DNA of 64,000 nucleotides, taken from the NCBI GenBank assembly GCA_029948255.1, contig JALIZF010001367.1:186001-250000 (forward strand). Direction: 5' to 3'. Each line of letters begins with the position of its first letter. The first letter of the stretch is position 1. The notes beneath the pieces were generated by a model that did not search any database, had not been told where the DNA came from, and was given only the letters and a program-made list of their open reading frames with translations. The translations under genes were made by a program, and so were the position numbers. The DNA comes from Telmatactis stephensoni. Taxonomy: Eukaryota > Cnidaria > Anthozoa > Actiniaria > Isophelliidae. Of the stretch, positions 33,000 to 44,703 are shown piece by piece.

Positions 33000-35900
33000 T
33001 CAGTAACAGCAAGCATTAGTTGTCAAGATGTTACGAGAAGAGCAGCATTTAAGACAGATGGATTCCCAAGTGTGAAAAGTGTTAATATCAAAGGCAGTCT
33101 TAAGAGCATTAGTATAATAAGCAATTAACTGTGTTTTAAATTGCTTAAGAGAGTTACAAGGGCGGAGAGAGACAGGAAGGTTATTCCAAAGCTTAGGTAA
33201 ACGGTTAAAATAACTAGTTTGAAAAAGTTTAGTTCGGCACTTAGGAATCAGTAGGTCAAAAGCAGAACTGTTACGAGTAGAACGACTCAAAACCCTAGAC
33301 TGTACAAACTCGTGAATAGGAAAATCGAAGTGACCTAAGCGACATTTATAATAGAAAATAAGATCCGTAATTTCATGGCGATAAGTAATCGGCAGTAAAT
33401 TTAACTTTACTAAACGATCATTGTAACTTGTGGTGTCACTCCACTTAAGATTTAAAATAAACTTAGTTGCCCTCCTCTGGACACTTTCTATCGTAGAAAT
33501 ATTCCCTATGGACTAAAGAGCCCACAACTCGCATAATCTAAATGTGATCTTACATAAGCTAAGTATAACGATCTTCGAATAGTGGGATCAAAGCTGCTCA
33601 GACAATGTCTACGTAAGAAACCTAACATACGATAACATTTAGAGATGGCGTTATTAATATGAGCATCCCATTTCAAATCATGTGATATTAAAATTCCCAA
33701 GTCTTTCTGAGATTCTGTATGAGCTAATGAATCAGATCCTATTTTATATATATATTCAATAGGGTTCTTTTTACGCGTAACAGTCAATACTTCACATTTA
33801 GAAGAATTGAAGCACAGTTTCCAGTCTTGACTCCAACTACTTAAGTTATCCAGATCATTTTGTAAAGAAATGCAGTCGTCAGTGCTGGTTATTACTTTAC
33901 AACACTTTGAGTCGTCAGCAAATAGAACTAAGGTGTTATCAACATATGAAGGCAGATCGTTTACGTAGAGAAGGAACAGAAGCGGTCCCAATATGCTGCC
34001 CTGGGGTACTCCTGATAGCACTGGAAGGCTGCTGGAAGTAATTCCTTGCACAATGCAACGTTGGCTTCGATCCTTCAAGTAGCTTTCAAACCAGCGCAGA
34101 ATCAAGTCAGAGATACCATAGTGACATAGTTTGAACAGTAGTCTATTGTGGGAGACACTGTCAAATGCTTTAGCCAGGTCTAGATAGATAATATCTGTTT
34201 GCATACGTTTATCCAAATTTTGTCCTACATTGTGATAGAATGATAGCAGCTGTGTGACCGTTGAACGTCCTTTAAGAAAACCATGTTGACAGTCAGTGAA
34301 TGAATCTATTAGGTGGGCTTTCACACGGTTGAATATAGAGCGTTCAAGAACTTTAGAAATCACACAAAGTAGTGAGATTGGGCGATAGTTAGATACATCT
34401 TCCCTTTTTCCTTTCTTGTATACTGGAACAACAAGCAACATTTTCCATTCTCTAGGTACAACACCAAGAGAAAGGGACAAGTTGAACAGTCCACATAATG
34501 AAGGTGTTAGCTCTTCTGAACACTCCTTAATAACGAATGACGGCAGTTTATCTGGTCCAGGAGCCTTGAGGATTAACCAGTTTTAGTGCTTCTAGTACCT
34601 CTGTCTCAGTGAGGATGATACTATCCAACAAAGGGATGTTGACGCCACTTGGAATTAGCAACGAAGATGGAAGTTCGTCGTCATCTTTAGTAAAAGTGGA
34701 AAAGAAAAAGTTGTTGAACGCTTTGGCCTTGTCGACTTCGGATGTAAAAGAACTTTTGTTATAAGTGACTCTTGCTGGAATAGAGTCAGTCTTCGTCTTG
34801 CAGTGAAAGTACAACCAGAAACGCTTAGGGTTATCCTTGATAGATTCACCCAACGCCTTTGTATATTCCTTGAATTTCATATCCATCAGGTGTTTTAACT
34901 CTCTACGAAGCTGTTTAAACTTATCCCACATTGTGGAGCTATTTGATCTTTTTGCAGCCCGACGAGCCATTTCTTTCATTTTGAGGAGGTGGATAACGTC
35001 TCCATCAAACCAAGGAGGAGTTTCAGATGATCTTGCCTTGACTTTAGGTACATGGGCATCAATAATTTTAGTGAGTTCAGTTTTCCAAGTTTTCCAGGCT
35101 TCATCCACGTTTGGGATATTAGAACTCTCCAATAATGTAATAGACTGACGACTGGCATCTTTTAGCCGGGATAAATTGCAGGCTTTGAAATTGTAAACAT
35201 AGCGTGTTTTCTTTCTGATTCAACGATTCCATACAATCACGTCAAATTCCAGGAGGTGATGATCTGTTGAGATTCGCCGTCAGGTGAAAGTGATTCAATA
35301 TTCGTTAAGCGTTCAGGTTCATTAGATATTATGAGATCCAAGATATTGCTTTTGTTATTTGAGAAATGTGTTGGAAGACAATTAACTTGGAAGAATGAAC
35401 ATTCCTTTAAGGTGGCCCGCGGGTATCTATTTTGGCGCAGAATCACTCATTTCTGAACCTCGCTGTATGGCGTGAAATTATCCGATGGCAAGAGACCAAA
35501 GTATTCGTGACCTTAGAAATGTTTTCTTGTGTAGCGCGAAACGTCTTCAATTTTTCTAAATTTCTAAGGTCACGAATACTTTGGTCTCTTGCCACATAAA
35601 ACTAGTATATGTAACGAGTTCGTAAATGTAAAATCAAGTGTAAAGCTCTTTAATTTTTTCCTAAATCTTATCCGAAACTCAAAATTTGCCTTGTCTTTAC
35701 AAACGCATAACGGCTAATCGCTTAGCATTTCCAAATTACAGTCTTTATAACTGAAAACATAGATCCTTAGGGGTTTTAAATCTGAAATTTGAGAGCCATC
35801 GGATAATTTCACGCCATACAGCTAGGTTCAGAAATGATTCTGCGCCAAAATAAAACCCTGCGGGCCACCTTAAACTTTCACAAAATGCAAATTCGTCGGA

Positions 35901-36245
35901 TGTAACTGAGTTGGTGAATCCACAATTAGCAGTCCATTCAATGTTTGGAAAGTTGAAGTCACCTAAAATAATAGAATGACTTCTTGAGATCTTGGTTGAA
36001 TTTAACAAAAACTTGGAAAAACTTTGAATAAACTCACAGCTGCTGTCAGTAGGTCTGTATAACACACTTAATAAAATCTTGGAAGTTCCCTTCAAGTTAA
36101 TTTCTATGCATAGCATTTCAAGTTTTGTCTCCAAATCATGTCTTCTTGCCAGTGAGAGATTATTTCTCACGGCTAGCAGCACACCTCCTCCAACTCTTAC
36201 CGTTCTGTCACGTCTGAATATGGTATAACCTCTATCCAGAATTGG
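33000..36245 (-). pseudogene. LINE-2 endonuclease/reverse transcriptase ORF, multiply broken
   Basis: In coding order: APE-type endonuclease (TIFRRDRTVRVGGGVLLA, VLYRPTDSS, ILGDFNFPNIEW), interrupted by the TTAA element, then the endonuclease end and linker (PPWFDGDVIHLLK, KRFWLYFH), then RT with VPREWKMLLVVPVYKKG, NYRPISLL, IIYLDLAKAFDSVSH, GVPQGSILGPLLF, LVLFADDSKC (FADD active site), KDLGILISHDLKW, and a C-terminal part with LWNNLPVSLRP typical of the CR1/L2 group. Besides the insertion, frameshifts lie near 35270, 34560 and 33507. RT catalytic residues are intact. Confidence 0.92.
35411..35869. mobile_element. 459-bp TTAA MITE inside the LINE-2 endonuclease
   Basis: TTAA at 35407-35410 and 35870-35873. 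Long inverted termini begin GGTGGCCCGCGGG and include ATTTTGGCGCAGAATCA and CCATACAG/CTGTATGG words. Deleting it with one TTAA restores the endonuclease frame as ...FCESLKECSFFQVN. Also near-paired inside: AAAGTATTCGTGACC / GGTCACGAATACTTT around 35500-35580. Piggybac or Kolobok group from the TTAA target; no coding capacity. Confidence 0.88.
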
Positions 36246-36660
36246 AAACTAGTATATTTCCAGGTTTCATATCACAGTGTACAACATTCTTACTGTGCAA
36301 GTATGACAAACCCTTAGAAATGCTGCGATTATTGACTGAAATGGAAACTGATTGACAAGGTCTTGATCATCGATGAACTTTAGATATTGGTCGAGGGAAC
36401 TCACTTTAGTTGAACCACCAAAAGGTTCAAAGTCAAAACACAAGTATTCTAGCATTAATGCACAAGGCTTATTGCAAAGCCCCAAGAACTTCACGATATT
36501 TGGATGAACTAGACTATGAAGAATGGTGGCTGAGGGATATTCTTCACAGTGACAAATGAAGGTACACTATTTTTGCGGATGGTTGGGAATTTAAATGCCA
36601 TGACGACTAGATATTCACAATACCATGGCTGCTCTTTCAATTTCCCGCCAAAAAGATCGA
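36246..36660 (-). pseudogene. protein kinase relic
   Basis: Minus-strand remnants of a kinase domain in shifting frames. VHPNIVKFLGLCN corresponds to the helix C to strand 4 region and MLEYLCFDFEPFGG to the hinge. After a frameshift near 36325 comes SKGLSYLHSKNVVHCDMKPG NILV, a catalytic loop with HCD in place of HRD. It stops at the LINE-2 junction before the DFG motif. HCD-type catalytic loops occur in some animal kinases. Probably a host gene fragment or retrocopy hit by the LINE; the exact family is not clear. Confidence 0.65.
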
Positions 36661-38652
36661 ATCTCTGAACTGCCTTCTGGGTATCTGTTTATCTCCTTGG
36701 GGGATCCCCTCTTGTTGCCTGATAATGCACTGGTTATGCATTGATAGTCATCCACTTTCAGTTGACCTTATGACTTTGCATAATTAATGTGTGCCGGTGT
36801 GTGACCAAAATTTTAAAAAAACATTTTGATAGAACTAAAACTGACTTTTTTCTATGAATAGATTGCGACATGAAACAAACCTTATGAATTAAAAGTAACA
36901 CATTTTCCACTTTTTGATCTATGGCTTTTGACAAAGGCCAGAAAATCAAGCGGGACTTTTTGTAACTTTGAGGAAGGGGGAGGGGGTAGATGTAATGTAG
37001 GTACTTGTTTCGTTTTGTTGATTATAGTTTTTTGGGTTTGATACTAATATCCACTGGTTTTCGGCTCAAAAAGCTTTAGTTTTCAAAGGTGAAAGATGTG
37101 ATACACTTCTAGTTAACCCGTGGGGATATCTTAGTCGACAATTTACATTTTGGCGAGCAAAAATACATTTTTAATACCTATTTGGGTCAGTGACTGCCTG
37201 GAATACAACAATATCACACCAACCAGCGTTCTAAACTATGTTTGTGGGTATAATCGTGATTTTTGGTTGCAAGATATTTCAAGCTATTGCGTACACAGAC
37301 TCCAAAGGTACGTGCTGTTAAGTTATGCATCAACGGCTCCCGACGTGGGCCCACCATTTTCACTGAGCCATAGTTTACTATGATAATAATAACGGTTTTG
37401 GTCATTTTTTCTGATTATCTGAAAGGCTTGATATTGTAAGGTGGAACAAGAGCTAAATTATGAATAAGGTCATTATGGCGAATCATGGCGATTACATCAC
37501 TTCCGGTTTGACAGGCATTGATAACGATGTTTACACTTGTGAGGGCTTCTAATATTCTCGTATTTGACTCGTATTTATTCTGGTCTCGTTTCGTTTCATT
37601 TCGTCGATTATAGTGCACTATAAACGACGAAACAAAATGGTTTTGTTTAATGAAATGAAACGGTTTCGTTTCGTTTTGTTGATTATAGTAAGCCTTTTTA
37701 TTGTAGTGTGTTGCATTGTATTGCAGTATTGAGTAAATAAAATAACAAGCTCAGGACAATTCAACTTTTAGTAATTCTAACATTGGCCCATTCATGGATG
37801 ATTACTAGTGAGGGGAAAGATATATTTTCATAGATTTGATGCCAAGCATTTGCTTAAAATGCTAGTGTTTATTCTTCCACTCAACGACTTATCAAATTAA
37901 AGCCGCTCAAAGAGCGCATGTGGTTACTCTCTTTCGAACTTTTTAGCTGCTTTCGGTTCATATAAGTTGTTTCCTGTGACAATGGACACATATGGGCTGA
38001 TGTTCAAAAGGAATTACATAGACAATGAGAGCAAAAGGCATTCTGGGATATGACAGTCAAATATTTTGGTCTTGTATTTAATGTAAAATGCGCAGAAAAC
38101 TGTGACCTTTGCAGAGTGTAGCTTGGCATTCATTAACGTACATGTCAAGCACAATTGCTGTCCTTGGACCACATTTTTCTTTATTATGCATGTTAGCCAA
38201 GTTATAGGGAAAAAAGGTTAAAACAATAATGAAACAACAAACAGGAATTGAACGTTTATTTTTTTTTGGTTATTTTTTGTTTTTTTATTTTTCGGTTGTT
38301 TTATGTTTTTTAATTCTGATTTTTTAAAAATGTTTTTTGCATAGTTTTTGTATAATTCAAACATATATAATATGAACATGCATATAATATATAATGAATA
38401 CAGTACAGGTAGGCCAAGTCTATTATTAGTAAAGATATATAGTAGATATATGTTATAGTAATAAGTAGATTTTCTAGTTTGAAAAATGAAATTTTCTGCA
38501 TTTTAGGGGAGTTAAACTGTACTCAAAGAAGAAAAACAAATCTATATTACTATAACATACAGACAAACATTACACTTGGGCTATCTTTGAAAGAACATGA
38601 ATATTATTCATTATGTTGAGCTGAATAAACTAGCTGGTTAAGTATAACTCCA
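36661..38652. other. non-coding stretch with small palindromes
   Basis: No gene recognised. A near-perfect palindrome TTTCGTCGATTATAGTGCAC and its mirror lies at about 37598-37632. The phrase CGTTTTGTTGATTATAGT occurs twice as a direct repeat (near 37012 and 37673). T-rich low-complexity sequence occupies 38250-38340. Confidence 0.5.
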
Positions 38653-40382
38653 TTACATCAAAGTAACACTTTTTACAACTTTTGTTGTATGATTAAATAC
38701 AATCTTAATTTTTTCTGGCAATGTGAAAAGTGCATCTGTAAGTTGTCTTTTGTCCATCTTATCTATGCCAGTGGTGTGATCATATTGTTTGAATATATCT
38801 TCCAAAACATTGTGAAATAGAGTTAAAGTGACAGTTTCGTTTTCTGCAGCAAAAAGTATCTTTGCATACCATTTTGTTTTGCATGCAGATTTCTTTTGGG
38901 TTAGATGACATGAATTGCACTGGATTGTTGCTGCATGAGAATCAACTTTGGAATTACATTTGAAGCAGGCTAAATATGAGTCAGCTTTCTCAATTCCAAC
39001 AATCTCTCCATAAGCTATCTTGCTAAGGTAGTGTTGCCGCATGTCTGTTGAAAGTGGCAACTGATCTTGAAATGGTGCAACTTTCTCTATTTTTGTTCCT
39101 GACATGGCAGTGTTGAGAAATATCTAATAAAAATGCAAAATGGTATATTGATTATCAAGTGTTGTTGTAAACAAAGATAACTACTTTAAGTTTGGGTTTT
39201 TTAGGAGTTATAGAATAAATAATATAACTGCTATTGCTACTACTACTATGAATAATAATGATAATAATTATAGAACTTAAGTGGACTGAAATTTGGTCTG
39301 AAATTACATGAATTCACTTACGAAAATGCATGATATGGAAACTAGAGTGCAATTTGATTGATTAGTATGATTTGAGACCAAATTACATGATTTAAAGTTG
39401 TATTACTTATTTAATCATTATCTTTGAATACTTCAAATGGCAAAAATGTTTTTGTAAGCATACTTAAAATATGCAAGTAAATCTGTACCTCATTATGTAG
39501 GTGATCTTTTTTTATTCTTATGTGGTTAAACTGATAAGTGGATCCTTCTTCTATTTGGTTGCAAAATTCATTCCAGAATACCATCTTGATTGTCCCACTT
39601 GGGTCTGCCAGAATCTCCTCTCTCAATGTTAGATGTTGTGATGACTTGGTTTGAGTTTCTTCATTCAGATGTACAACCTTTGCTTTGAATGAGACAGTCT
39701 GTCCAATGCAAAGTGTTTTGACAACAGCCACATTGATTGTTGTTGGAAGATCTGTTTTTATAAAGTGAACATTCTCTGCTGTTTGTAGACATGTTTCTTC
39801 TTTTACTATTAGATCTTCTGAGTTTCTTGTTTGGTCTAGTTGAAATTTGGAGATCTTGATTGCTTTGTCATTTTCACAGTAGTCTGCCAGGATTTTTCTC
39901 TTTTGGGGGGAGAAACATACTCGTACAGTTTTATCAACAGTTTGGAACTGAAACTCAAAGAATTGCCCTTTTTTAAGTGGTGAAACGTTGTGTACAAAGC
40001 CTATGGCATCTTCAGATGAGGATTGAGAGCTGCTTGTTGATGCTGATTGCTGGAGTGGTTGTGAACTATCAGTTGATGCTGGTTGCTGTTCTGATTGCAA
40101 AGTACCAGTTGATGCTGATTGCTGTTCTGATTGCAAAGTATCAGTTGATGCTGATTGCTGTTCTGATTGCAAAGTACCAGTTGATGCTGATTGCTGTTCT
40201 GATTGCAAAGTATCAGTTGATGCTGATTGCTGTTCTGATCGCAAAGTACCAGTTGATGCTGATTGCTGTTCTGATTGCGATGTACCAGTTGATGTTGATT
40301 GGTGTTCTGATTGCGAAGTACTTGGAATATCATTGTTGTTACTCGTCAACCAATCTAAATGGAAGCTCTCATCTTCATCCAT
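38653..40382 (-). CDS. RPA1-like single-stranded DNA-binding protein
   Basis: Two exons: 40382-39489 and 39123-38653 (donor GAG/GTACAG, acceptor tttttattag, phase 0), 454 residues. The N-terminus is a low-complexity tail with 12-residue repeats (SEQQSASTGT). An OB-fold region follows (ADPSGTIKMVFWNEFC, YQFNHIRIKKD, NTAMSGTKIEKV) and then a zinc-ribbon-containing OB-fold like the RPA1 C-terminus (CFKCNSKVDSHAATIQCNSC). It would coat single-stranded DNA. RPA-like genes are carried by several animal and plant Helitrons (family knowledge), and this one lies directly downstream of a Helitron helicase-endonuclease on the same strand, so it is probably the second gene of that element. Intact as modelled. 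A cellular RPA1 paralogue is possible but the repeat tail is unusual for it. Confidence 0.8.
40050..40335. repeat. 36-bp coding minisatellite in the RPA-like gene
   Basis: Seven or so copies of a unit encoding LQSEQQSASTGT, alternating G and D at one position, which makes a 72-bp higher-order repeat. The opposite strand is also open for the same reason but is not a gene. Confidence 0.9.
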
Positions 40383-40710
40383 ATTGGAAGTGACTTTTAT
40401 ATAAGTTCTGAAATAGAATGAAGAAACCAATGTAAGTTCATATTATTTTAGGGAGTGTGATGAAATGTATGTTTAAATAAATTGGAGCTATAGAGTGGGG
40501 ATTATGAGAAGACAGAAAGCAAGAGAACAATAAAACTTACCTAATAATAAAATTTAAAAGTATGAGGGCATTGAACAACAAGTGTTACAGTTATAAAAGT
40601 GAAAGGTGAGTTATATCACCTTCAGTTAAAGGATGTATAATATCCTGATTACTTTTAAGCTTTTAACTATGCCTGTTCAAATGCACTGCATGTTGCTTGT
40701 GCTATATTAT
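40383..40710. other. spacer upstream of the RPA-like gene
   Basis: About 330 bp with no domain seen; presumably the RPA-like gene's 5' flank or an intron. Confidence 0.4.
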
Positions 40711-40938
40711 TTAACCTTGCTTCTTCATCAAGTCCTGTACTGTAAAGTGGTAGATAACTTTAAGGTAGTTATATAACCTTTCAAAGGTCATTGGCTCAAT
40801 TACACACGATGTTAGTGTCTTTACTCTACTTATAGCTACATATGATATTCCAAGAGTTCTTTCTCATCTGCCAATGTCTATCCATGCTTTAGGTATGGTA
40901 AGTCCTTGACTCTTGGGTATAGTTAGAACCTCTATAAT
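40711..40938 (-). pseudogene. PIF1-type helicase C-terminal fragment
   Basis: Reads LTIPKSQGLTIPKAWIDIG, then an in-frame TGA, then TLGISYVAISRVKTLTSCVI and EPMTFERL, the last helicase motifs of PIF1 proteins. It is distinct from the helicase at 44704-46747, which has its own equivalent (HRSQGDTETRIVVNFD and YVGLSRVTTIEGLYI). So a second helicase lineage left this relic, or it came with another element. Confidence 0.7.
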
Positions 40939-41091
40939 ATTCTGTTTGTGTCTAATTAAAGCAATTAATTAAAGCATAAATTGCTTTGTGATCAGAAAAA
41001 TATGTCTCTAAGACATTGAATCTAATAAATGAATCAGGCAATTTAGTGTATATGTGATCTATACAGGTGTTGTTATCTGTAGTGCAGCATG

Positions 41092-41635
41092 CACTATGAA
41101 ATGAAAATCCATGAAAAACTTGTGAATTTTTTCATGGTTAATTCATGGGTTATTCCAGGGTTTTCCATTGTTATTTAATGGTTTTTCCATGGGATATTTT
41201 CATGGCATTACACCTTTAAAATGCCATGAAAAAAACATAAAATCCATGAAAATCCCCTTAATCTTTAACAATTCATGGCCATGAAAATGCACACATAAAA
41301 TTGTAAACCCATGAAATACCCATTAAAGTACCACGAATCGTTATGCTGGAATTCCATGGTTTTTTAATGGTGTTTGGAAAACCCATGAAATGTAAAATGT
41401 TACGTTTCATGGTGTTGTTTTCATGGGGTGGGCAAATTCATGGCCCATGGAAAAGCCATGATTGTCCTGTGAATTGTTAAAGATTAATGGGGCCATGAAA
41501 ATTTTCATTACTTTTTCACAGTTTTTTCATGTGCCATGAAAATAACTGTTAATGGTATTTCCATGGGACAATATAAGGAATGCCAGATCATGAAAACCCC
41601 ATGAAAAGTCAATGAATAGTAGTTAACTTAGAAAT
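41092..41635. repeat. left TCATGA-word array of CACTA-2
   Basis: Dense CATGAAA, TTTCATGG and CCATGAAA words in both orientations. The core CATG is palindromic. The organisation parallels the CCTAGG arrays of CACTA-1 but with a different word. Confidence 0.9.
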
Positions 41636-41639
41636 GAAA

Positions 41640-42790
41640 TTTATCATTAATAAAAATATAGATATACCATTTTAAATAAAAACACAACTTTTTTGAGTTT
41701 TAAACAAGACATGTTTCGGCTTTCATAAAGCCATCTTCAGTTGTTGAAGTGATTACAAGTTTGACTAAATGTATCTACTATTAATAGAATCTAGTTACAT
41801 ATAAAATTACAACGGTCATTACATAGTTTGAATACTTAAAATATGACATATAAACAAACTAAAAACGAAAGATGTATAAACAAATTACATATTGATGGTG
41901 GTATTAAAATGCTTAAGAAGCCATAATATGAAGAGCTTCTTTTATTTTAAGTTGATAAGGACTATTTGCTGTATCAATTATTTTAAAACTATCTGATGAT
42001 GCAGCATTTTTACAATCTATGTTAGAAGACAAATGTTGAGATTGTTTGTCGGAAAAAAAGGTGTTCATTAATTCGTGTGGAAAGATGGCGAACTGTTTCA
42101 CCTATATATCGAGCGTTACAGCTCGAACAAGAAAATTCATAGACCACACAAGATTTAAGAACATCAGGGATGGGATCTTTAACAGAAAATAAACGATTTA
42201 TTTTAAATGAGTGAAAGACTAATTTGATATCTAGTTTATCACAAAAACGTTTGGAAAGCTGCCTAACTTTCTTTTGGGCAAAAGATGAATATTTCCCAAT
42301 GAAAGGAAGTTTGAAATATCTGGTTTCTGAGTTATTAGTAGATTGTGGTTTTTGATTAAGATTGGCATTAGAGTTTTGAGTTGTTTTGTCAAGATAACTT
42401 TGAGTTACCTTGTCAATAAGATAAGAAGGAAAGGTATTACGTTTAAGGATGGTTTTGATATCAGTAACGTCTTTTTCAAAACCATCTTTACTGTTGTTAA
42501 TTCTAAAAGCTCTATCTATTAATGTGCGTATTAGTCCTACTTTATATGAAAGTGAGGTGAAGCTATTAAAATTAGTAAGCAGACCAGTATACGTTTTCTT
42601 ACGATGTATAGAAGTTATGCAAGAGTTGTCCATTAGTTTGTTAATTTTCTTCAAATAATGAAACCATGAAATGACTATATTGAATGCTTTATATATGCAC
42701 ATAAATGTATCTATGAGTATTTTATTCTCCTCTGTCACTAAAAAATTGTCATTAATAAATACACATTTTTCAGGAAGTTTTTTTCACTGA
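41640..42790 (-). mobile_element. Penelope-like element fragment with GIY-YIG domain
   Basis: Minus-strand 3' portion of a Penelope-like retroelement inside CACTA-2. The RT C-terminal part reads CITSIHRKKTYTGLLTNFNS, YKVGLIRTLIDRAFRI. The GIY-YIG endonuclease has SCVVYEFSCSSCNARYIGET (YEF...YIG) and RHLSTRINEHL. A T-run slip near 42055 shifts the frame to the tail KIIDTANSPYQLKIKEALHI. RT catalytic motifs are missing, so the copy is 5'-truncated. A hammerhead ribozyme core lies downstream at 41703-41745. Confidence 0.88.
41703..41745 (-). ncRNA. hammerhead ribozyme of the Penelope-like element
   Basis: On the minus strand: stem I strand AACAA, core CUGAAGA (CUGANGA), stem II UGGCUUU-AUG-AAAGCC, core GAAAC, minimal stem III around ACAUGU, cleavage triplet GUC, and the other stem I strand UUGUU, fully complementary to AACAA. 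This is the minimal type with a very short palindromic stem III described for Penelope-like elements (family knowledge). All core positions appear present. Confidence 0.85.
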
Positions 42791-44204
42791 CTCTTGTGAT
42801 GAACATTGAATAAGAAAAATATGCAACAAGTAAGAAAAATGTAAATTCTGATTTAGGAATTAAATATAATTATAAAAACTGTAACTTACATGACTATATA
42901 AATATATGCAAAATGATCTCAAGTTATAATTATCATGATATGTGATAATTAGTTGATTATTTATATTATTCCATTTCATATTCATAAATTTGCAATTTCT
43001 TCTAAGTCAAAATTAGCTCAACTGATGAATCAAACTTATTTTAAGAATTATTTTTCTAGTTTTCAGATCATTTACTTGAGGCCTAGGGTGTATGTAAAAC
43101 TTAACTTTAGCTTTAGCTACTTCTTACTTTGAAAAAGACATCTATCTGGAAATTAAATATAACAAATTAATTTTATTGATTGGAAGTTCTCCCTAGATAG
43201 ATATTGATATCAAAGACACTGAGTTTTTACCAAAAAGATTGTTTAATAGTTTGAATATTATGATCAGTTTGTGATTAGAAATCAAGCACAAACTTCTCTA
43301 GAATAATCAGTTGTTGCTGAATAACGCTCTTACCTTTATGTAAAGAACATCCTTTGAATGTATAGTCCATATAAAAATCCATTAGCGAGGTAAAAACGAA
43401 AAAGAACAAGATAAATTCACAGCTATACGCTTCAACGAACCGTTATTGAAATTTTATACTTCGCGCCCACTCAAACTACGCATGCGTTATATATCCGCTG
43501 TCTTTATAATTGCAGGCTCATAGCCAATCGTACTCAAACAGAAAACCAACAGTTCTCGTAGTTTTTACCGGGTTTTATCGTTAATCAGGATAAAAAATAT
43601 TGGAAATTCACCCCAAAATGCTTCAAACAATACAATAAAGTGATAAAGATTTAGAGATTAAGTGGAATTGTTGTTGCTATCCGATTTGGAGTTGCATGGA
43701 CATCGATTGATCAAGAGCAAGAGAATGGCGCGTCATATTCGAAGTTTTATCTCAAGCCTTCAAATGACCTTGATGGTTACATGATTGCATAAATGGAAGA
43801 AAGTGTTCACAAACATTCAGGCAGTAAGTTCATAAGTTTTAAATCAGAACTCTTTGAAGACGTCAAAAGTTAATAAAAACTCATAATGTTGCAGATTGCT
43901 ACAAACAAACCAGTTCACTTAGATTAAAATCACTGGAGAATTTCTGAAACTGTCTGCAATATTCAGTAGTTTACCCAATATATTGTTGGTTATCAAGTGG
44001 CATATTACACTTTTATATATATGAACGTTATATTTTAGTCATTTTAGTGTTTAATACCAAATCAGATAGGTGATTTTTTTGGCCTCTTGTCTGATTTTCA
44101 TATTAAATCAAAATCGATTGGAATACATCAAAGAATATTATTTTATAAGTTTCTCAACTTTGATTCATAGTTTTCTTTTGAGGCTGATGATTGAATTTTT
44201 CATC
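42791..44204. other. internal non-coding part of CACTA-2
   Basis: No transposase, BEN or other domain detected on either strand. A short higher-GC patch lies at 43430-43570. Confidence 0.5.
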
Positions 44205-44703
44205 TTCAAGTATTTTCATGACCATGAATTTTGTAGTCAGTAAAATTCATGGTCATGAAACTCGACGTGAATTTCTAGTTTTATGGGTTTTTCATGGCTC
44301 ATAAAATTGACAAACAGAGAGACACGCCACTTTCATGGGTCATGAAACTTTTCGATTTCATGTTTTACTGTATTTCATGGCTCATGAAATTGATAAACAG
44401 AACAACACAACACTTTCATGGGTCATGAAACTTTTGAATTTCTAGTTTTATGGGATTTTCATGGGTCATGAAATTCACAAACAGCCAATACACCACTTTC
44501 ATGGGTCATGAAAATGTTCCTCCTGGTGGTTCATGGGATTTTCATGACTCATGAAATTCATGTATTGCAGCCAAAAGATTTTTCATAGGAAATTCATAGA
44601 CCCATGAAATCTCAAATTGCTGTTTTCATGGCCACTGAAAATGAATTCATGGGGGTTTCACATAATTTTCATGGGATTTTCATGAACATAGCAATTCATA
44701 GTG
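44205..44703. repeat. right TCATGA-word array of CACTA-2
   Basis: Repeating blocks of CATGGGTCATGAAA, each about 60-70 bp apart with spacers such as AAATTGATAAACAG, run to the terminal inverted repeat. Confidence 0.9.

Larger units (their letters stand above)
24985..36245 (-). mobile_element. non-LTR retrotransposon 2 (CR1/L2-like), split by two insertions
   Basis: Minus-strand LINE with an APE-type endonuclease followed by RT. Its AAATAAATA-type tail lies at 24985-25015. The 3' region is 24985-25429 plus 32921-33000, interrupted by the TA-flanked composite 25430-32920. The coding part (33000-36245) is interrupted by a TTAA element (35411-35869). The element is 5'-truncated near 36245, where it joins a protein-kinase relic. 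No target duplication was recognised at its outer ends. Confidence 0.85.
41092..44703. mobile_element. 3.6-kb non-autonomous CACTA element (CACTA-2)
   Basis: Termini CACTATGAAATG (41092) and, reverse-complemented, CACTATGAATTG (to 44703). The 3-bp duplication ATG lies at 41089-41091 and 44704-44706. Removing the element and one ATG restores the Helitron endonuclease frame (QLVT then CCTTDNNTC). Subterminal arrays of TTTCATGAAA-type words occupy both ends. No transposase inside; a Penelope fragment has inserted. Termini and target length fit CACTA exactly. Confidence 0.92.

Noticed and set aside
39977..40393. Plus-strand ORF with repeated LMLIAVLIAKYQ
   Set aside because: Antisense reading of the 36-bp repeat in the RPA-like gene; open only because the repeat lacks stops.
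42022..42738. A CACTA-2 encoded transposase
   Set aside because: The ORF is the end of a Penelope RT plus GIY-YIG domain, not a transposase.
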